Of a stretch of DNA of 64,000 nt, positions 1 to 9,362 are shown one piece after another. Position 1 is the stretch's first letter, and each line of letters begins with the position of its first letter. The stretch comes from Streptococcus oralis ATCC 35037 (GTDB taxonomy: Bacteria > Bacillota > Bacilli > Lactobacillales > Streptococcaceae), in assembly GCF_900637025.1 (NCBI RefSeq), contig NZ_LR134336.1:1008001-1072000 (forward strand). Reading direction: 5' to 3'. Under the pieces are notes generated by a model. The model saw only the letters and a list, made by a program, of their open reading frames with translations. It made no database searches and had not been told where the DNA came from. The translations under genes were made by a program, and so were the position numbers.

Positions 1-25
1 AGAAGGCACTCGCCTTCTTTTTTAT
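1..25. terminator. Rho-independent terminator at the left edge
   Basis: A 7-bp stem (AGAAGGC / GCCTTCT) around a 4-nt loop is followed by a run of T on the plus strand. It ends a plus-strand gene lying left of the window and may also stop the vic operon, whose last stop codon overlaps it. Confidence 0.8.
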
Positions 26-831
26 ATATCTGTTAATGGTGTTGCAGTATCTGGTGAGGTATCATAAACTTTAAAGTCTACTCCGACTCCCAGATCCGCT
101 TGGGCTAGCTGGTTGACCATAGTCATATGAGCCAGCTCCTTGATATTGTTCTCTTTGGATAAATGCCCAAGATAGATTTTCTTAGTCCGATTTCCCATTG
201 TACGAATCATGGCCTCAGCACCGTCTTCGTTAGAAAGATGACCGAGATCCGATAGAATTCGCTGTTTGAGACGCCAAGCGTAAGATCCTGCTCGCAAAAT
301 CTCTACATCGTGGTTGGACTCGATGAGGTAACCGTCAGCATTTTCGACTATTCCAGCCATACGGTCACTTACATAACCTGTATCGGTCAACATGACAAAA
401 CTCTTGTCATCCTTCATAAAGCGGTAAAACTGTGGTGCTGCCGCATCATGGCTAACCCCAAAACTCTCAATGTCGATATCGCCAAAGGTTTTGGTTTTGC
501 CCATTTCAAAGATATGCTTCTGCGAAGAGTCCACCTTACCGAGGTACTTGCTATTTTCCATAGCCTGCCAAGTCTTTTCATTGGCGTAAAGGTCCATGCC
601 ATATTTGCGAGCCAAGACACCGACTCCATGAATATGGTCTGAATGCTCATGCGTAATCAAAATCGCATCCAAATCTTCAGGTTTACGATTGATTTCACTC
701 AAAAGACTTGTAATTTTCTTACCAGACAGGCCTGCATCTACTAGGATTTTCTTTTTTGGGGTTTCCAGATAAAAGGAATTTCCACTGGAACCTGATGCTA
801 AAATACTGTATTTAAAGCCTTTTTCACTCAT
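22..831 (-). CDS. vicX: VicX/WalJ (YycJ) metallo-beta-lactamase-fold hydrolase
   Basis: 269 residues, the usual length for VicX/YycJ. The metal-binding motif H-x-H-x-D-H is at residues 61-66, and a second metal-ligand region (LTDTG) lies in the middle. The family is a metallo-beta-lactamase-fold protein of the RNase Z/exonuclease type, encoded with the essential VicRK two-component system. Its start lies 1 nt after the vicK stop, so the two are very likely cotranscribed and translationally coupled. Its exact substrate is not settled; links to DNA replication and repair coordination have been reported for Bacillus homologs. Confidence 0.95.
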   Translation of the reverse strand: MSEKGFKYSILASGSSGNSFYLETPKKKILVDAGLSGKKITSLLSEINRKPEDLDAILITHEHSDHIHGVGVLARKYGMDLYANEKTWQAMENSKYLGKVDSSQKHIFEMGKTKTFGDIDIESFGVSHDAAAPQFYRFMKDDKSFVMLTDTGYVSDRMAGIVENADGYLIESNHDVEILRAGSYAWRLKQRILSDLGHLSNEDGAEAMIRTMGNRTKKIYLGHLSKENNIKELAHMTMVNQLAQADLGVGVDFKVYDTSPDTATPLTDI

Positions 832-832
832 T

Positions 833-2182
833 CTAGTCTTCTATTTCGTCCTCCCATATTTCTTCTTTTACGGCATCCTTATCATAAGGGAGCACTATGG
901 TAAAGGTTGAGCCCTTACCGTATTCACTTTTGGCCCATATAAAGCCATTGTGTTGTTTGATGATTTCTTTTGCGATCGCCAGACCTAGACCAGTTCCACC
1001 TTGAGCCCGGCTTCTTGCACGATCCACACGGTAGAAGCGGTCAAAAATCTTAGGCAAATCTTGCTTTGGAATACCTAGACCTTGGTCTTTGATGGATAAA
1101 ATCATCTGGTCATCAGTAGTTTTCATGCTGACAGTGATTTTCCCACCATCTGGTGAGTACTTAATGGCATTGTTAAGAATATTATCAATCACCTGAGTCA
1201 TCTTATCGGTATCAATCTCGATCCAAACTGAATTAATAGGGTAATCTCTGACAAGCTCATATTTTTTCTCGTCATCCTGACTTCTCATCTTATCAAAGCG
1301 GTTGAGAATAAAGGTGATGAATGCTGTAAAATTAATCAATTCCACATCTAGCTGACTTGTCGTATTATCAATACGAGAGAGATGCAAGAGATCTGTCACC
1401 ATCCGCATCATACGGTTGGTTTCATCGAGTGAAACCTTGATAAAATCAGGAGCAACAGGATCATACAGGGCTCCCTCGTCCAAGGCTTCAAGATAAGATT
1501 TAACACTGGTCAAAGGAGTTCGCAACTCGTGACTCACGTTAGAAACAAAGAGTCTTCGCTCACGCTCTTCCTTCTCCTGTTCGGTCGTATCATGTAAAAC
1601 GGCAACCAAACCAGAGATAAAACCTGACTCACGGCGAACCAGAGCAAAACGTACACGAAGGCTTAGATATTCACCATTCACATCCTGGGAGTCAATCGTC
1701 AACTCAGGAATCTGTGTAATCAGGTCACGCAACTCATACTCATCTTCTATCTTAAGCAATTCGAGGATGCTTTTATTCAGAACATCTTCTTTCTGCACAC
1801 CGAGCTGTTTCTTGGCCATATCGTTGATCATAGTAATCTGGCCACGGCGATTGGTCGCAAGAACGCCATCTGTCATGTAAGAAAGAATACTGTTCAATCG
1901 TTTACTCTCTTGTTCCAGATTTTCTTGGGTCAAACGAATAACTTCTGACAAATCGTTCAGATTATTGGTGATATTGGTGATTTCTGTACTTCCTTGCAAG
2001 TCCAAAACTTGAGAATAATCACCTGCAATCAAGTCCTTAACCTTTTGATTTATCTCCTTTAGACGGATATTATCCCGACGATTTTCCAGTAACAGCAAGG
2101 TCACCACCAGGATAAAGCCAAGTAAAATCAAGATAAAGATAAAATCACTGGTCAGAATAGTTTGTCTAATATCTTCAATCAT
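833..2182 (-). CDS. vicK: Sensor histidine kinase VicK (WalK)
   Basis: 449 residues. One membrane segment (about 13-32) is followed by a HAMP-like linker, a PAS domain (about 95-200), the phospho-acceptor helix with His218 in SHELRTPL, and a C-terminal ATPase domain with N, G1 (DQGLGIP) and G2 (GGTGLGLAI) boxes. The single membrane segment without an extracellular sensor loop is the streptococcal form; Bacillus and Staphylococcus WalK have two segments and an outer PAS-like domain. It phosphorylates VicR and controls cell-wall hydrolases such as PcsB. It overlaps the end of vicR by 8 nt. Confidence 0.97.
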   Translation of the reverse strand: MIEDIRQTILTSDFIFILILLGFILVVTLLLLENRRDNIRLKEINQKVKDLIAGDYSQVLDLQGSTEITNITNNLNDLSEVIRLTQENLEQESKRLNSILSYMTDGVLATNRRGQITMINDMAKKQLGVQKEDVLNKSILELLKIEDEYELRDLITQIPELTIDSQDVNGEYLSLRVRFALVRRESGFISGLVAVLHDTTEQEKEERERRLFVSNVSHELRTPLTSVKSYLEALDEGALYDPVAPDFIKVSLDETNRMMRMVTDLLHLSRIDNTTSQLDVELINFTAFITFILNRFDKMRSQDDEKKYELVRDYPINSVWIEIDTDKMTQVIDNILNNAIKYSPDGGKITVSMKTTDDQMILSIKDQGLGIPKQDLPKIFDRFYRVDRARSRAQGGTGLGLAIAKEIIKQHNGFIWAKSEYGKGSTFTIVLPYDKDAVKEEIWEDEIED

Positions 2183-2882
2183 TATTTCTCATATAGTATC
2201 CAACACCACGACGTGTGAGAATGTACTCTGGACGACTTGGAGTGTCTTCTATTTTCTCACGCAAGCGTCTAATGGTCACGTCCACAGTACGAACATCACC
2301 AAAATAGTCATAACCCCATACAGTCTCAAGCAAATGTTCACGCGTAATCACTTGACCAATATGAGACGCCAAGTGATACAAGAGTTCAAACTCACGGTGG
2401 GTCAAATCTAATTCCTCACCATATTTCTTCGCCACGTAAGCATCTGGAACAATTTCCAAATCACCAATTTGTAAAGGTTGCGTCTTCTTCTCATCAGACT
2501 CTTGGCTATCCACAGAAACCAGGTCTGTACGACGAAGCAGGGCCTTGACACGAGCCTGCAATTCACGGTTTGAGAAAGGTTTTGTAACATAATCGTCTGC
2601 ACCTAACTCTAAACCAATAACCTTGTCAAACTCGCTATCCTTAGCTGATAGCATGATAATCGGCACGCTACTAGTCTTACGAATAGCTTTAGCAACTTCT
2701 AAACCATCAATTTCAGGTAGCATCAAGTCGAGGATAATAATATCTGGTTGCTCTGCTTCAAATAGCTCGATTGCCTCACGACCATTGAAGGCTGTAACGA
2801 CTTCATAACCTTCCTTGGCCATATTAAACTTAATAATATCTGAGATTGGTTTCTCATCATCTACAATTAATATTTTTTTCAT
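2175..2882 (-). CDS. vicR: Response regulator VicR (WalR), OmpR family
   Basis: 235 residues: receiver domain with acidic pocket D8-D9 and phospho-acceptor Asp52 in [10 protein letters not shown], then an OmpR/PhoB winged-helix DNA-binding domain (about 135-232) with [13 protein letters not shown]. It is first in the vicRKX operon and is the essential regulator of peptidoglycan turnover in streptococci. The ATG has an AAAGGTGA ribosome site, and an extended -10 promoter lies 22 nt upstream, after the mutY stop, so the operon does not depend on mutY transcription. Confidence 0.97.
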   Translation of the reverse strand: MKKILIVDDEKPISDIIKFNMAKEGYEVVTAFNGREAIELFEAEQPDIIILDLMLPEIDGLEVAKAIRKTSSVPIIMLSAKDSEFDKVIGLELGADDYVTKPFSNRELQARVKALLRRTDLVSVDSQESDEKKTQPLQIGDLEIVPDAYVAKKYGEELDLTHREFELLYHLASHIGQVITREHLLETVWGYDYFGDVRTVDVTIRRLREKIEDTPSRPEYILTRRGVGYYMRNND

Positions 2883-2903
2883 TTTATCACCTTTTCTCTA
2901 TCT

Positions 2904-2912
2904 ATTATAACA
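2904..2912 (-). promoter_or_regulatory. Extended -10 promoter of vicRKX
   Basis: The minus strand reads TGTTATAAT, an extended -10 element, between the mutY stop and vicR. No good -35 hexamer is visible at 17 nt, which is normal for extended -10 promoters in streptococci. Confidence 0.7.
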
Positions 2913-2938
2913 AAAAAATGCAAAGAAGGCACAAATGG

Positions 2939-4117
2939 CTACTGTAGGCCTTTATCTCCAAAAGTTGTTTTATAAGCCTTCCAAATTTTTTGTTGAGGTT
3001 TCGCAAGTGGATAGTCAGAAAACTCCTGAGGAGAAACCCAACGAATTTCTCTGTCTGAAAACTGTTTTGTTTCTGTCACCTGACCAGCTAGGATTTGAAT
3101 GTGCCATTTCCGATGACTAAATACATGCTTGACCTGGTCAAATACTTGCTGGGACCAATTCACTTCTAAATCATAATCCTGCTCAAAGTTTTCTTGAGGA
3201 CTTGGTCCAAATGCTCTGCTTTCCTCTTTGACTTGAGAAAAGAGATCTATCTGATCGTCATCACTTGAGAAATCATCAACTTCAATCAATGGAAAATGCC
3301 AAAAACCGGCTAGTAGTTTCTCGCTTTCATTTTTCTCAAGTAGATATTGACCACGGTCATTGCGTACAACCAAAGCCTTGAGATAAATTGGGAGAGGCTT
3401 TTTCTTGGGTTCTTTAATCGGATATACATCCATGGTCCCATTCTGATAGGCTGCGCTAAATTCCTTAACAGGGCTTTCTTCTGGTCGAGGGTTAACTGGT
3501 GCCTCTATGTCAGAACCTAAATCCATCAGAGCTTGGTTAAAATCACCTGGTCGTTTCGGGTCAATCAAGATTTCCATCATAGCTTGGAAAATCTTTCGAT
3601 TGCTGGGAACTCCGATATCATGATTAACCTCAAACAAACGTGCCAAAACTCGCATGACATTGCCATCGACCGCTGGCTCAGGCAAATTAAAAGCGATACT
3701 GGAAATAGCTCCCGCAGTATAAGGGCCAATCCCTTTTAAACTAGAAATTCCTTCATAGGTGTTTGGAAATTGACCACCAAAGTCAGCCATAATCTGCTGA
3801 GCTGCAGCCTGCATATTGCGTACTCGAGAATAATAGCCCAATCCCTCCCAAGCCTTCAACAAACGATCTTCAGGGGCATTGGCCAGACTTTCTACTGTTG
3901 GAAACCAGTCCAAGAATCGTTCGTAGTAGGGAATAACTGTATCCACCCTGGTCTGCTGGAGCATGATTTCAGATACCCAGATGCGATAAGGATTTTTACT
4001 TCTCCGCCAAGGCAAATCTCGCTTGTTTTCATCATACCAGTTGAGGAGTTTTTCACGAAAAGAAATGATCTTCTCCTCTGGCCACATGACGATATCGTAT
4101 TCTTTCAAATCTAACAT
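2939..4117 (-). CDS. mutY: Adenine DNA glycosylase MutY without the [4Fe-4S] cysteines
   Basis: 392 residues, removes adenine mispaired with 8-oxoG. The HhH-GPD core has catalytic Glu50 (SEIMLQQT), the helix-hairpin-helix LKGIGPYTAG (about 127-136) and Asp151 in VDGNVMRV. The C-terminal part (about 240-385) is the NUDIX-like 8-oxoG recognition domain. Most MutY proteins carry four Cys ligands of an iron-sulfur cluster just after the core; here residues 201-224 contain none, and the usual NPRCEECP reads NPRPEESP. Cluster-less MutY is known in some Lactobacillales. The ATG is 6 nt after a TGTTATACT box with no Shine-Dalgarno, so the mRNA is probably leaderless. Confidence 0.95.
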   Translation of the reverse strand: MLDLKEYDIVMWPEEKIISFREKLLNWYDENKRDLPWRRSKNPYRIWVSEIMLQQTRVDTVIPYYERFLDWFPTVESLANAPEDRLLKAWEGLGYYSRVRNMQAAAQQIMADFGGQFPNTYEGISSLKGIGPYTAGAISSIAFNLPEPAVDGNVMRVLARLFEVNHDIGVPSNRKIFQAMMEILIDPKRPGDFNQALMDLGSDIEAPVNPRPEESPVKEFSAAYQNGTMDVYPIKEPKKKPLPIYLKALVVRNDRGQYLLEKNESEKLLAGFWHFPLIEVDDFSSDDDQIDLFSQVKEESRAFGPSPQENFEQDYDLEVNWSQQVFDQVKHVFSHRKWHIQILAGQVTETKQFSDREIRWVSPQEFSDYPLAKPQQKIWKAYKTTFGDKGLQ

Positions 4118-4123
4118 ATATCT

Positions 4124-4132
4124 AGTATAACA
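4124..4132 (-). promoter_or_regulatory. Extended -10 promoter of mutY, placed for a leaderless mRNA
   Basis: The minus strand reads TGTTATACT, then AGATAT, then the mutY ATG. Initiation about 7 nt downstream of the -10 would fall on the A of the start codon. The same geometry occurs at coaB, tex and ribF. Confidence 0.6.
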
Positions 4133-4162
4133 TAGAAGCTTCTAACTGTCCTTTTCTCAGTA

Positions 4163-4192
4163 CTAAAAAGCCTCTTCCCATGGGAAAGAGGA
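4163..4192 (-). terminator. Terminator of the relQ-nadK-rluD-pta operon
   Basis: On the minus strand CCTCTTTCCC and GGGAAGAGG form a strong hairpin, followed by GCTTTTTAG, 8 nt after the pta stop. Confidence 0.8.
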
Positions 4193-4199
4193 CTAAATC

Positions 4200-5174
4200 T
4201 TATTGATGAACTGCTTGAGCTGCTGTGATAAGGGTCAACTTGTACACATCATCTGCATTACATCCACGAGAAAGGTCGTTAACAGGTTTGTTCAAACCTT
4301 GTAAAACAGGTCCGACAGCCGCAAAACCACCAAGGCGCTCAGCCATCTTGTAACCGATATTTCCGGCTTCGATACCTGGGAAGATAAAGACATTTGCTTG
4401 ACCAGCTACGTTACTTCCTGGAGCTTTAAGAGCTGCAGTTTCAGGAACAAAGGCAGCGTCAAATTGCAATTCACCATCAATCTCAAGGTCAGGGCGCAAG
4501 TCGTGAGCAATTTTTGTAGCTTCCACTACCTTATCAACACTTTCACCAAATCCTGAACCTTTAGTAGAATAGCTTAGCATAGCAATTTTAGGTTCAATAC
4601 CAAACATCTTAGCTGTAATTGCTGAGTTGATCGCAATTTCAGCCAGGGCTTCTGCATCTGGATTGATGTTAATGGCACAGTCTCCAAATAGGTAACGTTC
4701 CGTACCACGTACCATGAGGAAGGCACCTGAAGTACGCGTTACATTTGGGCGAGTTTTGATAATTTGAAGGGCTGGGCGAACTGTTGAGGCAGTTGAGTGA
4801 ATCGCACCAGATACCATACCGTCAACCAAGCCCAAGTAGACTAGCATCACACCAAAGTAGTTGACATCTTCAACCAAAACTTTGTGCGCTTCTTCTTCAG
4901 TCATTTTGCCCTTACGACGATCTACCAAGGCAGCAACCATTTCTTCAAATTGAGGATAATGTTGAGGGTCAATGACTTCATAACCATCCATGATCCCTTC
5001 GATTTCGAGATAAATTTTAATTTTTTCAGGGTTTCCAAGCAAAACAGGAATCACTTCTGTTTCTTTTACCAAGCGTTTTGTTGCTTGAAGAATACGAGGC
5101 TCTTCCCCTTCAGGGAGAACGATACGAGCATTTTTGCCAACCAGGTTGGCTTTGAGACTTTCAAAAACTTCCAT
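4200..5174 (-). CDS. pta: Phosphate acetyltransferase
   Basis: 324 residues, the standard length of the short Pta class. It converts acetyl-CoA and phosphate to acetyl phosphate and CoA, the step before acetate kinase in acetate/ATP formation. Visible family motifs include SGAIHSTASTVRPALQ (about 121-136), a GSGFGES loop and the C-terminal VGPVLQGLNKPVNDLSRG block. The start has a GGAGAA ribosome site. It is last in a minus-strand run after relQ, nadK and the pseudouridine synthase, 43 nt downstream of the latter. Confidence 0.97.
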   Translation of the reverse strand: MEVFESLKANLVGKNARIVLPEGEEPRILQATKRLVKETEVIPVLLGNPEKIKIYLEIEGIMDGYEVIDPQHYPQFEEMVAALVDRRKGKMTEEEAHKVLVEDVNYFGVMLVYLGLVDGMVSGAIHSTASTVRPALQIIKTRPNVTRTSGAFLMVRGTERYLFGDCAININPDAEALAEIAINSAITAKMFGIEPKIAMLSYSTKGSGFGESVDKVVEATKIAHDLRPDLEIDGELQFDAAFVPETAALKAPGSNVAGQANVFIFPGIEAGNIGYKMAERLGGFAAVGPVLQGLNKPVNDLSRGCNADDVYKLTLITAAQAVHQ

Positions 5175-5217
5175 GAGTTTTCTCCTTTAAGAAAATAAAT
5201 TATACTCCAAATAGTTT

Positions 5218-6114
5218 TTAAAGAGTATTAGTTGATAACTGAGTAATAAGATTGCTGAAATCATCCGGTAAGGGGCTTTCTAGTTGCAAATCTTGCTCTA
5301 GAAAAGGATGATAAAAAGATAAATAATGGCAATGCAGAGCCTGACGTTGGATACCGTCATCCAGACTACCACCATACAAATCGTCTCCCAACAAAGGAAA
5401 GCCAATATGAGAAAAATGCACTCGAATCTGATGAGTTCGCCCAGTATGAAGACGAATATCGACTAGGTGAATATTTCCATAAGACGCGACAACTTTGTAA
5501 GATGTATGGGCGTATTTCCCACCTTTGGCAACCCGTCTTGTGATAATGGAGTCCACATCACGCGCAATCGGGGCGATAATCTCCCCTTCAGGCTCCAAGA
5601 CACCAGCTCCTTTAACTAAAGCAAAGTAACGTTTTTCGATAGACTTTCGTTGCAGTTGCTTGTCTAAACGTGCATGAGCGTAGCCGTGCTTGGCAAAAAG
5701 CATCAAACCAGATGTATCTCTATCAAGCCTAGTCACGATGTGAACTTGCTGGTTTTCATATTCTTGTTTGACATAGTAGCCCTTAATAAAATTAGCAATG
5801 GTATTGGAATGATTAACACTGGGGATGGAAGCTACTCCATAAGGCTTATTCAAAACCAGAAAATGGTCATCCTCATATAAAATATCGAGTGGTCGATTAA
5901 TAGCTTCAAGGCTCTCAAACCCTTCCTCTGCAGGAATGTCAATAGTTACTCTATCTCCAATATCTAAGAGATAAGTCGCATTTTGAGCTTGGCCATTAAC
6001 CAGAATAGCCCCGCCTCGAAACTTAATCTTAGCCAAAAGTCCCTTGGAAACCTCATGTTTCTTGAGGAAAGTTTTGACTTTGACGTGCTCATCTGCGGTA
6101 AATTCGAACCTCAT
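5218..6114 (-). CDS. RluD-type RNA pseudouridine synthase
   Basis: 298 residues. An N-terminal S4-like RNA-binding part (about 10-75) precedes the RsuA/RluA catalytic domain, whose motif [14 protein letters not shown] carries the catalytic Asp (about residue 131). The RTHQIRVH motif is near residue 226. It isomerises uridine to pseudouridine in rRNA or tRNA; the exact target cannot be read, since streptococci have several RluD/RluC-like paralogs. Its ATG overlaps the nadK stop (ATGA), so it is translationally coupled. Confidence 0.93.
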   Translation of the reverse strand: MRFEFTADEHVKVKTFLKKHEVSKGLLAKIKFRGGAILVNGQAQNATYLLDIGDRVTIDIPAEEGFESLEAINRPLDILYEDDHFLVLNKPYGVASIPSVNHSNTIANFIKGYYVKQEYENQQVHIVTRLDRDTSGLMLFAKHGYAHARLDKQLQRKSIEKRYFALVKGAGVLEPEGEIIAPIARDVDSIITRRVAKGGKYAHTSYKVVASYGNIHLVDIRLHTGRTHQIRVHFSHIGFPLLGDDLYGGSLDDGIQRQALHCHYLSFYHPFLEQDLQLESPLPDDFSNLITQLSTNTL

Positions 6115-6941
6115 TCATCCACCTCGCCGATGAAGGCATCTTTGACACGATTCCAGAAACTAGTGTGGCTTGGAGTCGCTACGAAGTGAATCTTGTGATG
6201 GTCGATTTGATACTCTATCCGTTCGATATTACGGAATGAATAGACGCTGTTATCGACTGATATCGTATGGTAATCATTGCGTGTCGGCAAAAGTTCAATC
6301 TTATCTTTTTTGGGAATAATGATCGATGATCCCAAAGTACGATAAACTCGGTTGTTAAGACTCGCTATCTCCGTCAACTGCAAGGCTTCAATGGTAGGAT
6401 GCAAGACAGCTCCACCCAAGGACTTGTTGTAGGCAGTACTTCCCGTCGGCGTTGAAACAGTCACTCCATCTCCACGAAATCTTTCGAACGGAACATGGTT
6501 AATGATGATATCCGCAACCATGGTGCGATCTGATCGACGGATGCTGGCTTCATTTAAGGCTCGGAAGATTTTCACTTCTCCATTTTCAAGCGTTACCTTG
6601 ACATTCAAGACTGGATAGGAAACTTTGGCACCAGTATCTAGTAAAAGATTGGTCACCAACTGATCCAGCTCAAAATCACGATAATCTGTGTAAAATCCCA
6701 AATGCCCTGTATGAACACCTACAAATCGAACCTTGTCTAACTGATTCTCATACTTGTGAAAGGCAGACAAAAGCATTCCATCGCCACCAATGGAAATGAC
6801 GATGTCGGGATTGGTATCGTTCAGTATAAAATGCTGTTTCTTTAGTTTTTCCCTCAGTTCATGCAAGACCTTCTGACTTTGTGGCTTTCTATTTGCTATG
6901 AGGTCAACTCGTTTACCTGTATTCTTCATCTGTATCGTCAC
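6111..6941 (-). CDS. nadK: NAD kinase
   Basis: 276 residues from a GTG start. Phosphorylates NAD to NADP. The NAD kinase signature [12 protein letters not shown] (about 50-61) and the second conserved block TPTGSTAYN (about 162-170) are present. The GTG has an AGGA site a few nt upstream; an ATG four codons later (MKNTGKR) is the other possible start and lacks a good site. It overlaps the end of relQ by 29 nt and the following pseudouridine synthase by 4 nt. Confidence 0.96.
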   Translation of the reverse strand: MTIQMKNTGKRVDLIANRKPQSQKVLHELREKLKKQHFILNDTNPDIVISIGGDGMLLSAFHKYENQLDKVRFVGVHTGHLGFYTDYRDFELDQLVTNLLLDTGAKVSYPVLNVKVTLENGEVKIFRALNEASIRRSDRTMVADIIINHVPFERFRGDGVTVSTPTGSTAYNKSLGGAVLHPTIEALQLTEIASLNNRVYRTLGSSIIIPKKDKIELLPTRNDYHTISVDNSVYSFRNIERIEYQIDHHKIHFVATPSHTSFWNRVKDAFIGEVDE

Positions 6942-7584
6942 TATTTCCTACACCATCGTTTAGTTTTCTGCTCAATGGATCAAAGAGAGCCTGCGCTTCC
7001 TGGATATCATCACGAATCTTACCCATTTCTTCATCCAGTTGATAGGCTATTTTCGCTGTGATTTCCAATCTTTTCCTGATTTCTTCTGGAAAATCGCCCT
7101 GATATTTATAATTGAGTGAGTGTTCAATCGTAGCCCAGAAATTCATTGCTAAAGTCCGTATTTGAATCTCGGCGAGAATGGTCTTAGCCCCATTTATCGT
7201 ATCTACAGTATATTCGACAACAACGTGATAAGAACGATAGCCCGAAGCCTTACGATGAGTGATATAGTCTCGTTCCTGAACGACTCTCATATCTTGGCGT
7301 TTACGTAGAATCTCAACTACCTCTTTAACGTCATCAACAAACTGAACCATGACACGTAAACCAGCAATGTCTTGCAAGTCATTTTCTAAAGTTGCATAAG
7401 TAATTCCTCGACGAGCCATCTTTTCTTTGATACTTTCAATCGGTTTTACCCGACCCGTTACAAACTCAATCGGAGAATGCTTGTTTTGCTTACGATACTG
7501 TTTGCGAATTCCCCGAAGTTTAATCTTCAATTCACCAACAGCCTGAATGTAAGGATCTAAAAATTCTTCCCATTCTATGGTCAT
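6913..7584 (-). CDS. relQ: Small alarmone synthetase RelQ
   Basis: 223 residues with a single RelA/SpoT synthetase domain and no hydrolase or C-terminal regulatory domains, as in RelQ/YjbM. Makes (p)ppGpp or pGpp from GTP/GDP and ATP. Typical blocks are [17 protein letters not shown], the D-x-AGLR-V motif (about 87-95) and the [17 protein letters not shown] block. The ATG at 7584 has a GGGAGAAAG site and gives the usual length. An in-frame ATG at 7662 would add 26 residues; it lies only 5 nt after the -10 box, so a leaderless long form cannot be fully excluded. Confidence 0.95.
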   Translation of the reverse strand: MTIEWEEFLDPYIQAVGELKIKLRGIRKQYRKQNKHSPIEFVTGRVKPIESIKEKMARRGITYATLENDLQDIAGLRVMVQFVDDVKEVVEILRKRQDMRVVQERDYITHRKASGYRSYHVVVEYTVDTINGAKTILAEIQIRTLAMNFWATIEHSLNYKYQGDFPEEIRKRLEITAKIAYQLDEEMGKIRDDIQEAQALFDPLSRKLNDGVGNSDDTDEEYR

Positions 7585-7667
7585 ACTTTCTCCCTTGTAA
7601 TGTTTGATTGCTCTGTCGAAAATCTTTGATTTTTTCAGTACATTCGTATACAATAAATACATTGTCC

Positions 7668-7676
7668 ATTATACCA
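7668..7676 (-). promoter_or_regulatory. Extended -10 promoter of the relQ operon
   Basis: The minus strand reads TGGTATAAT. A start near 7661 gives a leader of about 77 nt to the RelQ ATG at 7584. Confidence 0.7.
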
Positions 7677-7712
7677 TAAATCGCTTTCAAAGATATAGAA
7701 AAGGTTGAAAAA

Positions 7713-8282
7713 ATGAAACATTTAGAAATAGAATTGAAAACACTTCTGAAAAAAGAGGAATATGATCATCTAAAAAAACAGTTTTCCCATATCCAACCCG
7801 TTCTTCAGAAGAACTACTACATTGACACACCAGATTTCCAATTGCGTGAAAAGAAGGTTGCCATGCGCATTCGCACTTTTGCAGATTGGGCGGAATTGAC
7901 CTTAAAAGTGCCTCAAACTGTAGGAAATATGGAATACAACCAGAAACTAACTCTTCCAGAAGCTGAATCGTACCTAGAAAAACCAAAACTACCTCAGGGT
8001 CTCGTTCTAGAGAAGCTCTCTAAGATTGGCATCGAAAGCCATGACTGGCTTGTTCTAGGTTGCCTTTCCACCCTTCGTTATGAAATGAAAACTGAGATTG
8101 GCTTAATGGCCTTAGATGAAAGTCACTACTTTGACCAGACGGACTATGAACTCGAACTTGAAGTCACCGACCATGAAAAAGGGAAAGAAGATTTTCAGAG
8201 ATTTTTAGATGAAAATCAGATAACCTATCAGAAAGCTCCTTCAAAATTAATTCGTTTTATTAAAAGCATGAAAAAAAGCTGA
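7713..8282 (+). CDS. CYTH-domain protein (triphosphate tunnel metalloenzyme)
   Basis: 189 residues. The N-terminal E-x-E-x-K signature is at residues 5-9 (EIELK), and alternating charged residues through the rest fit the eight-stranded tunnel of CYTH/TTM enzymes, which hydrolyse inorganic triphosphate or thiamine triphosphate or make cyclic nucleotides. It is divergent from relQ, an alarmone synthetase; this pairing is conserved in streptococci and suggests, without proof, a role in phosphate-compound metabolism. A GAAAAGGTTG ribosome site precedes the ATG. Confidence 0.9.
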   Translation: MKHLEIELKTLLKKEEYDHLKKQFSHIQPVLQKNYYIDTPDFQLREKKVAMRIRTFADWAELTLKVPQTVGNMEYNQKLTLPEAESYLEKPKLPQGLVLEKLSKIGIESHDWLVLGCLSTLRYEMKTEIGLMALDESHYFDQTDYELELEVTDHEKGKEDFQRFLDENQITYQKAPSKLIRFIKSMKKS

Positions 8283-8298
8283 AATAATCTCCTTTTTT

Positions 8299-8307
8299 TG
8301 GTAAAAT
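8299..8307 (+). promoter_or_regulatory. Extended -10 promoter of the prs operon
   Basis: TGGTAAAAT lies after the CYTH gene and about 87 nt before the prs ATG. Confidence 0.6.
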
Positions 8308-8393
8308 AGAAAAGATAAAAATAAAAGAATCTGGCTTTGAAAAACAAAACTTTCTCAAAGAAGATTCACAAAGTTTACAGAGGACGGTCTATA

Positions 8394-9353
8394 ATGTCAG
8401 ATAGAAACAACATGAAACTTTTCACCCTAAACTCTAACCATGAAATCGCTCAAAAGATTGCGGATACAGTTGGTGTACCTCTCGGGAAATTATCCTCTCG
8501 ACAATTTTCTGACGGCGAAATCCAGGTCAACATTGAAGAAAGTGTCCGTGGTTACGACGTCTACATCATCCAGTCAACCAGCTACCCTGTTAGCAACCAC
8601 TTGATGGAGTTGTTAATCATGGTTGATGCTTGTGTACGTGCAAGTGCTCATAGTATCAACGTTGTCCTTCCTTACTTTGGTTATGCGCGTCAGGATCGTA
8701 TCGCTTCTTCTCGCGAACCCCTCACTGCGAAACTGGTTGCCAATATGCTTGTCAAAGCTGGTGTAAGCCGTGTTCTAACGCTTGACCTCCACGCTGTTCA
8801 GGTCCAAGGTTTCTTTGACATTCCTGTAGACAATCTTTATACTGTTCCTCTATTTGCTAAGCACTACTGTGATAAAGGGCTTCTTGGTTCTGATGTTGTT
8901 GTTGTCAGTCCAAAGAACTCTGGTGTTAAACGTGCACGTAGTTTGGCTGAATATCTTGATGCTCCTATCGCTATCATTGACTACGCCCAAGACGATTCTG
9001 ATCGTAACGAAGGCTATATCATTGGGGATGTTGAAGGCAAAAAGGCTATCTTGATTGACGATATCCTAAATACTGGTCGTACTTTCTCTGAAGCAGCCAA
9101 AATCGTTGAACGTGAAGGCGCAACTGAGATTTATGCAGTATCTAGTCACGGTTTATTTGTTGAAGGGGCAGCAGACCTTCTTGACGCTACAAACATCAAA
9201 GAAATCCTTGTGACAGACTCAGTAGCGACCAAAGAAAGGACTCCAGAAAATGTATGTTACATTACTGCTAGCGAATTAATCGGAGATGCTATCGTCCGCA
9301 TCCATGAAAGAAAACCAGTCAGCCCACTCTTTGCTTACAACAAAAAGAAATAA
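8394..9353 (+). CDS. prs: Ribose-phosphate pyrophosphokinase paralog with altered catalytic loop
   Basis: 319 residues, the usual Prs length; the ATG at 8394 has an AGAGGA site, while a TTG further upstream has none. Family motifs present: SDGEIQV (39-45), RQDR (99-102), [11 protein letters not shown] (131-141) and the ribose-5-phosphate loop DDILNTGRT (222-230). The flexible catalytic loop that normally reads DKRRP-x-PN is [11 protein letters not shown] (196-206), so the catalytic Lys and Arg are gone, and the usual SPDxGGV is SPKNSGV (172-178). It probably is the second streptococcal Prs paralog, which may have low activity or be regulatory. First gene of a run with the cysteine desulfurase. 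Confidence 0.9.
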   Translation: MSDRNNMKLFTLNSNHEIAQKIADTVGVPLGKLSSRQFSDGEIQVNIEESVRGYDVYIIQSTSYPVSNHLMELLIMVDACVRASAHSINVVLPYFGYARQDRIASSREPLTAKLVANMLVKAGVSRVLTLDLHAVQVQGFFDIPVDNLYTVPLFAKHYCDKGLLGSDVVVVSPKNSGVKRARSLAEYLDAPIAIIDYAQDDSDRNEGYIIGDVEGKKAILIDDILNTGRTFSEAAKIVEREGATEIYAVSSHGLFVEGAADLLDATNIKEILVTDSVATKERTPENVCYITASELIGDAIVRIHERKPVSPLFAYNKKK

Positions 9354-9362
9354 GGTGATTCT

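Noticed and set aside
310..642. Plus-strand ORF of 110 codons
   Set aside because: It lies entirely opposite vicX, has no ribosome site and no family features.
7641..7648. TACGAATG on the minus strand, near the ComX box consensus
   Set aside because: It lies downstream of the clear TGGTATAAT promoter of relQ, has no T-rich upstream stretch, and relQ is not a known competence gene.
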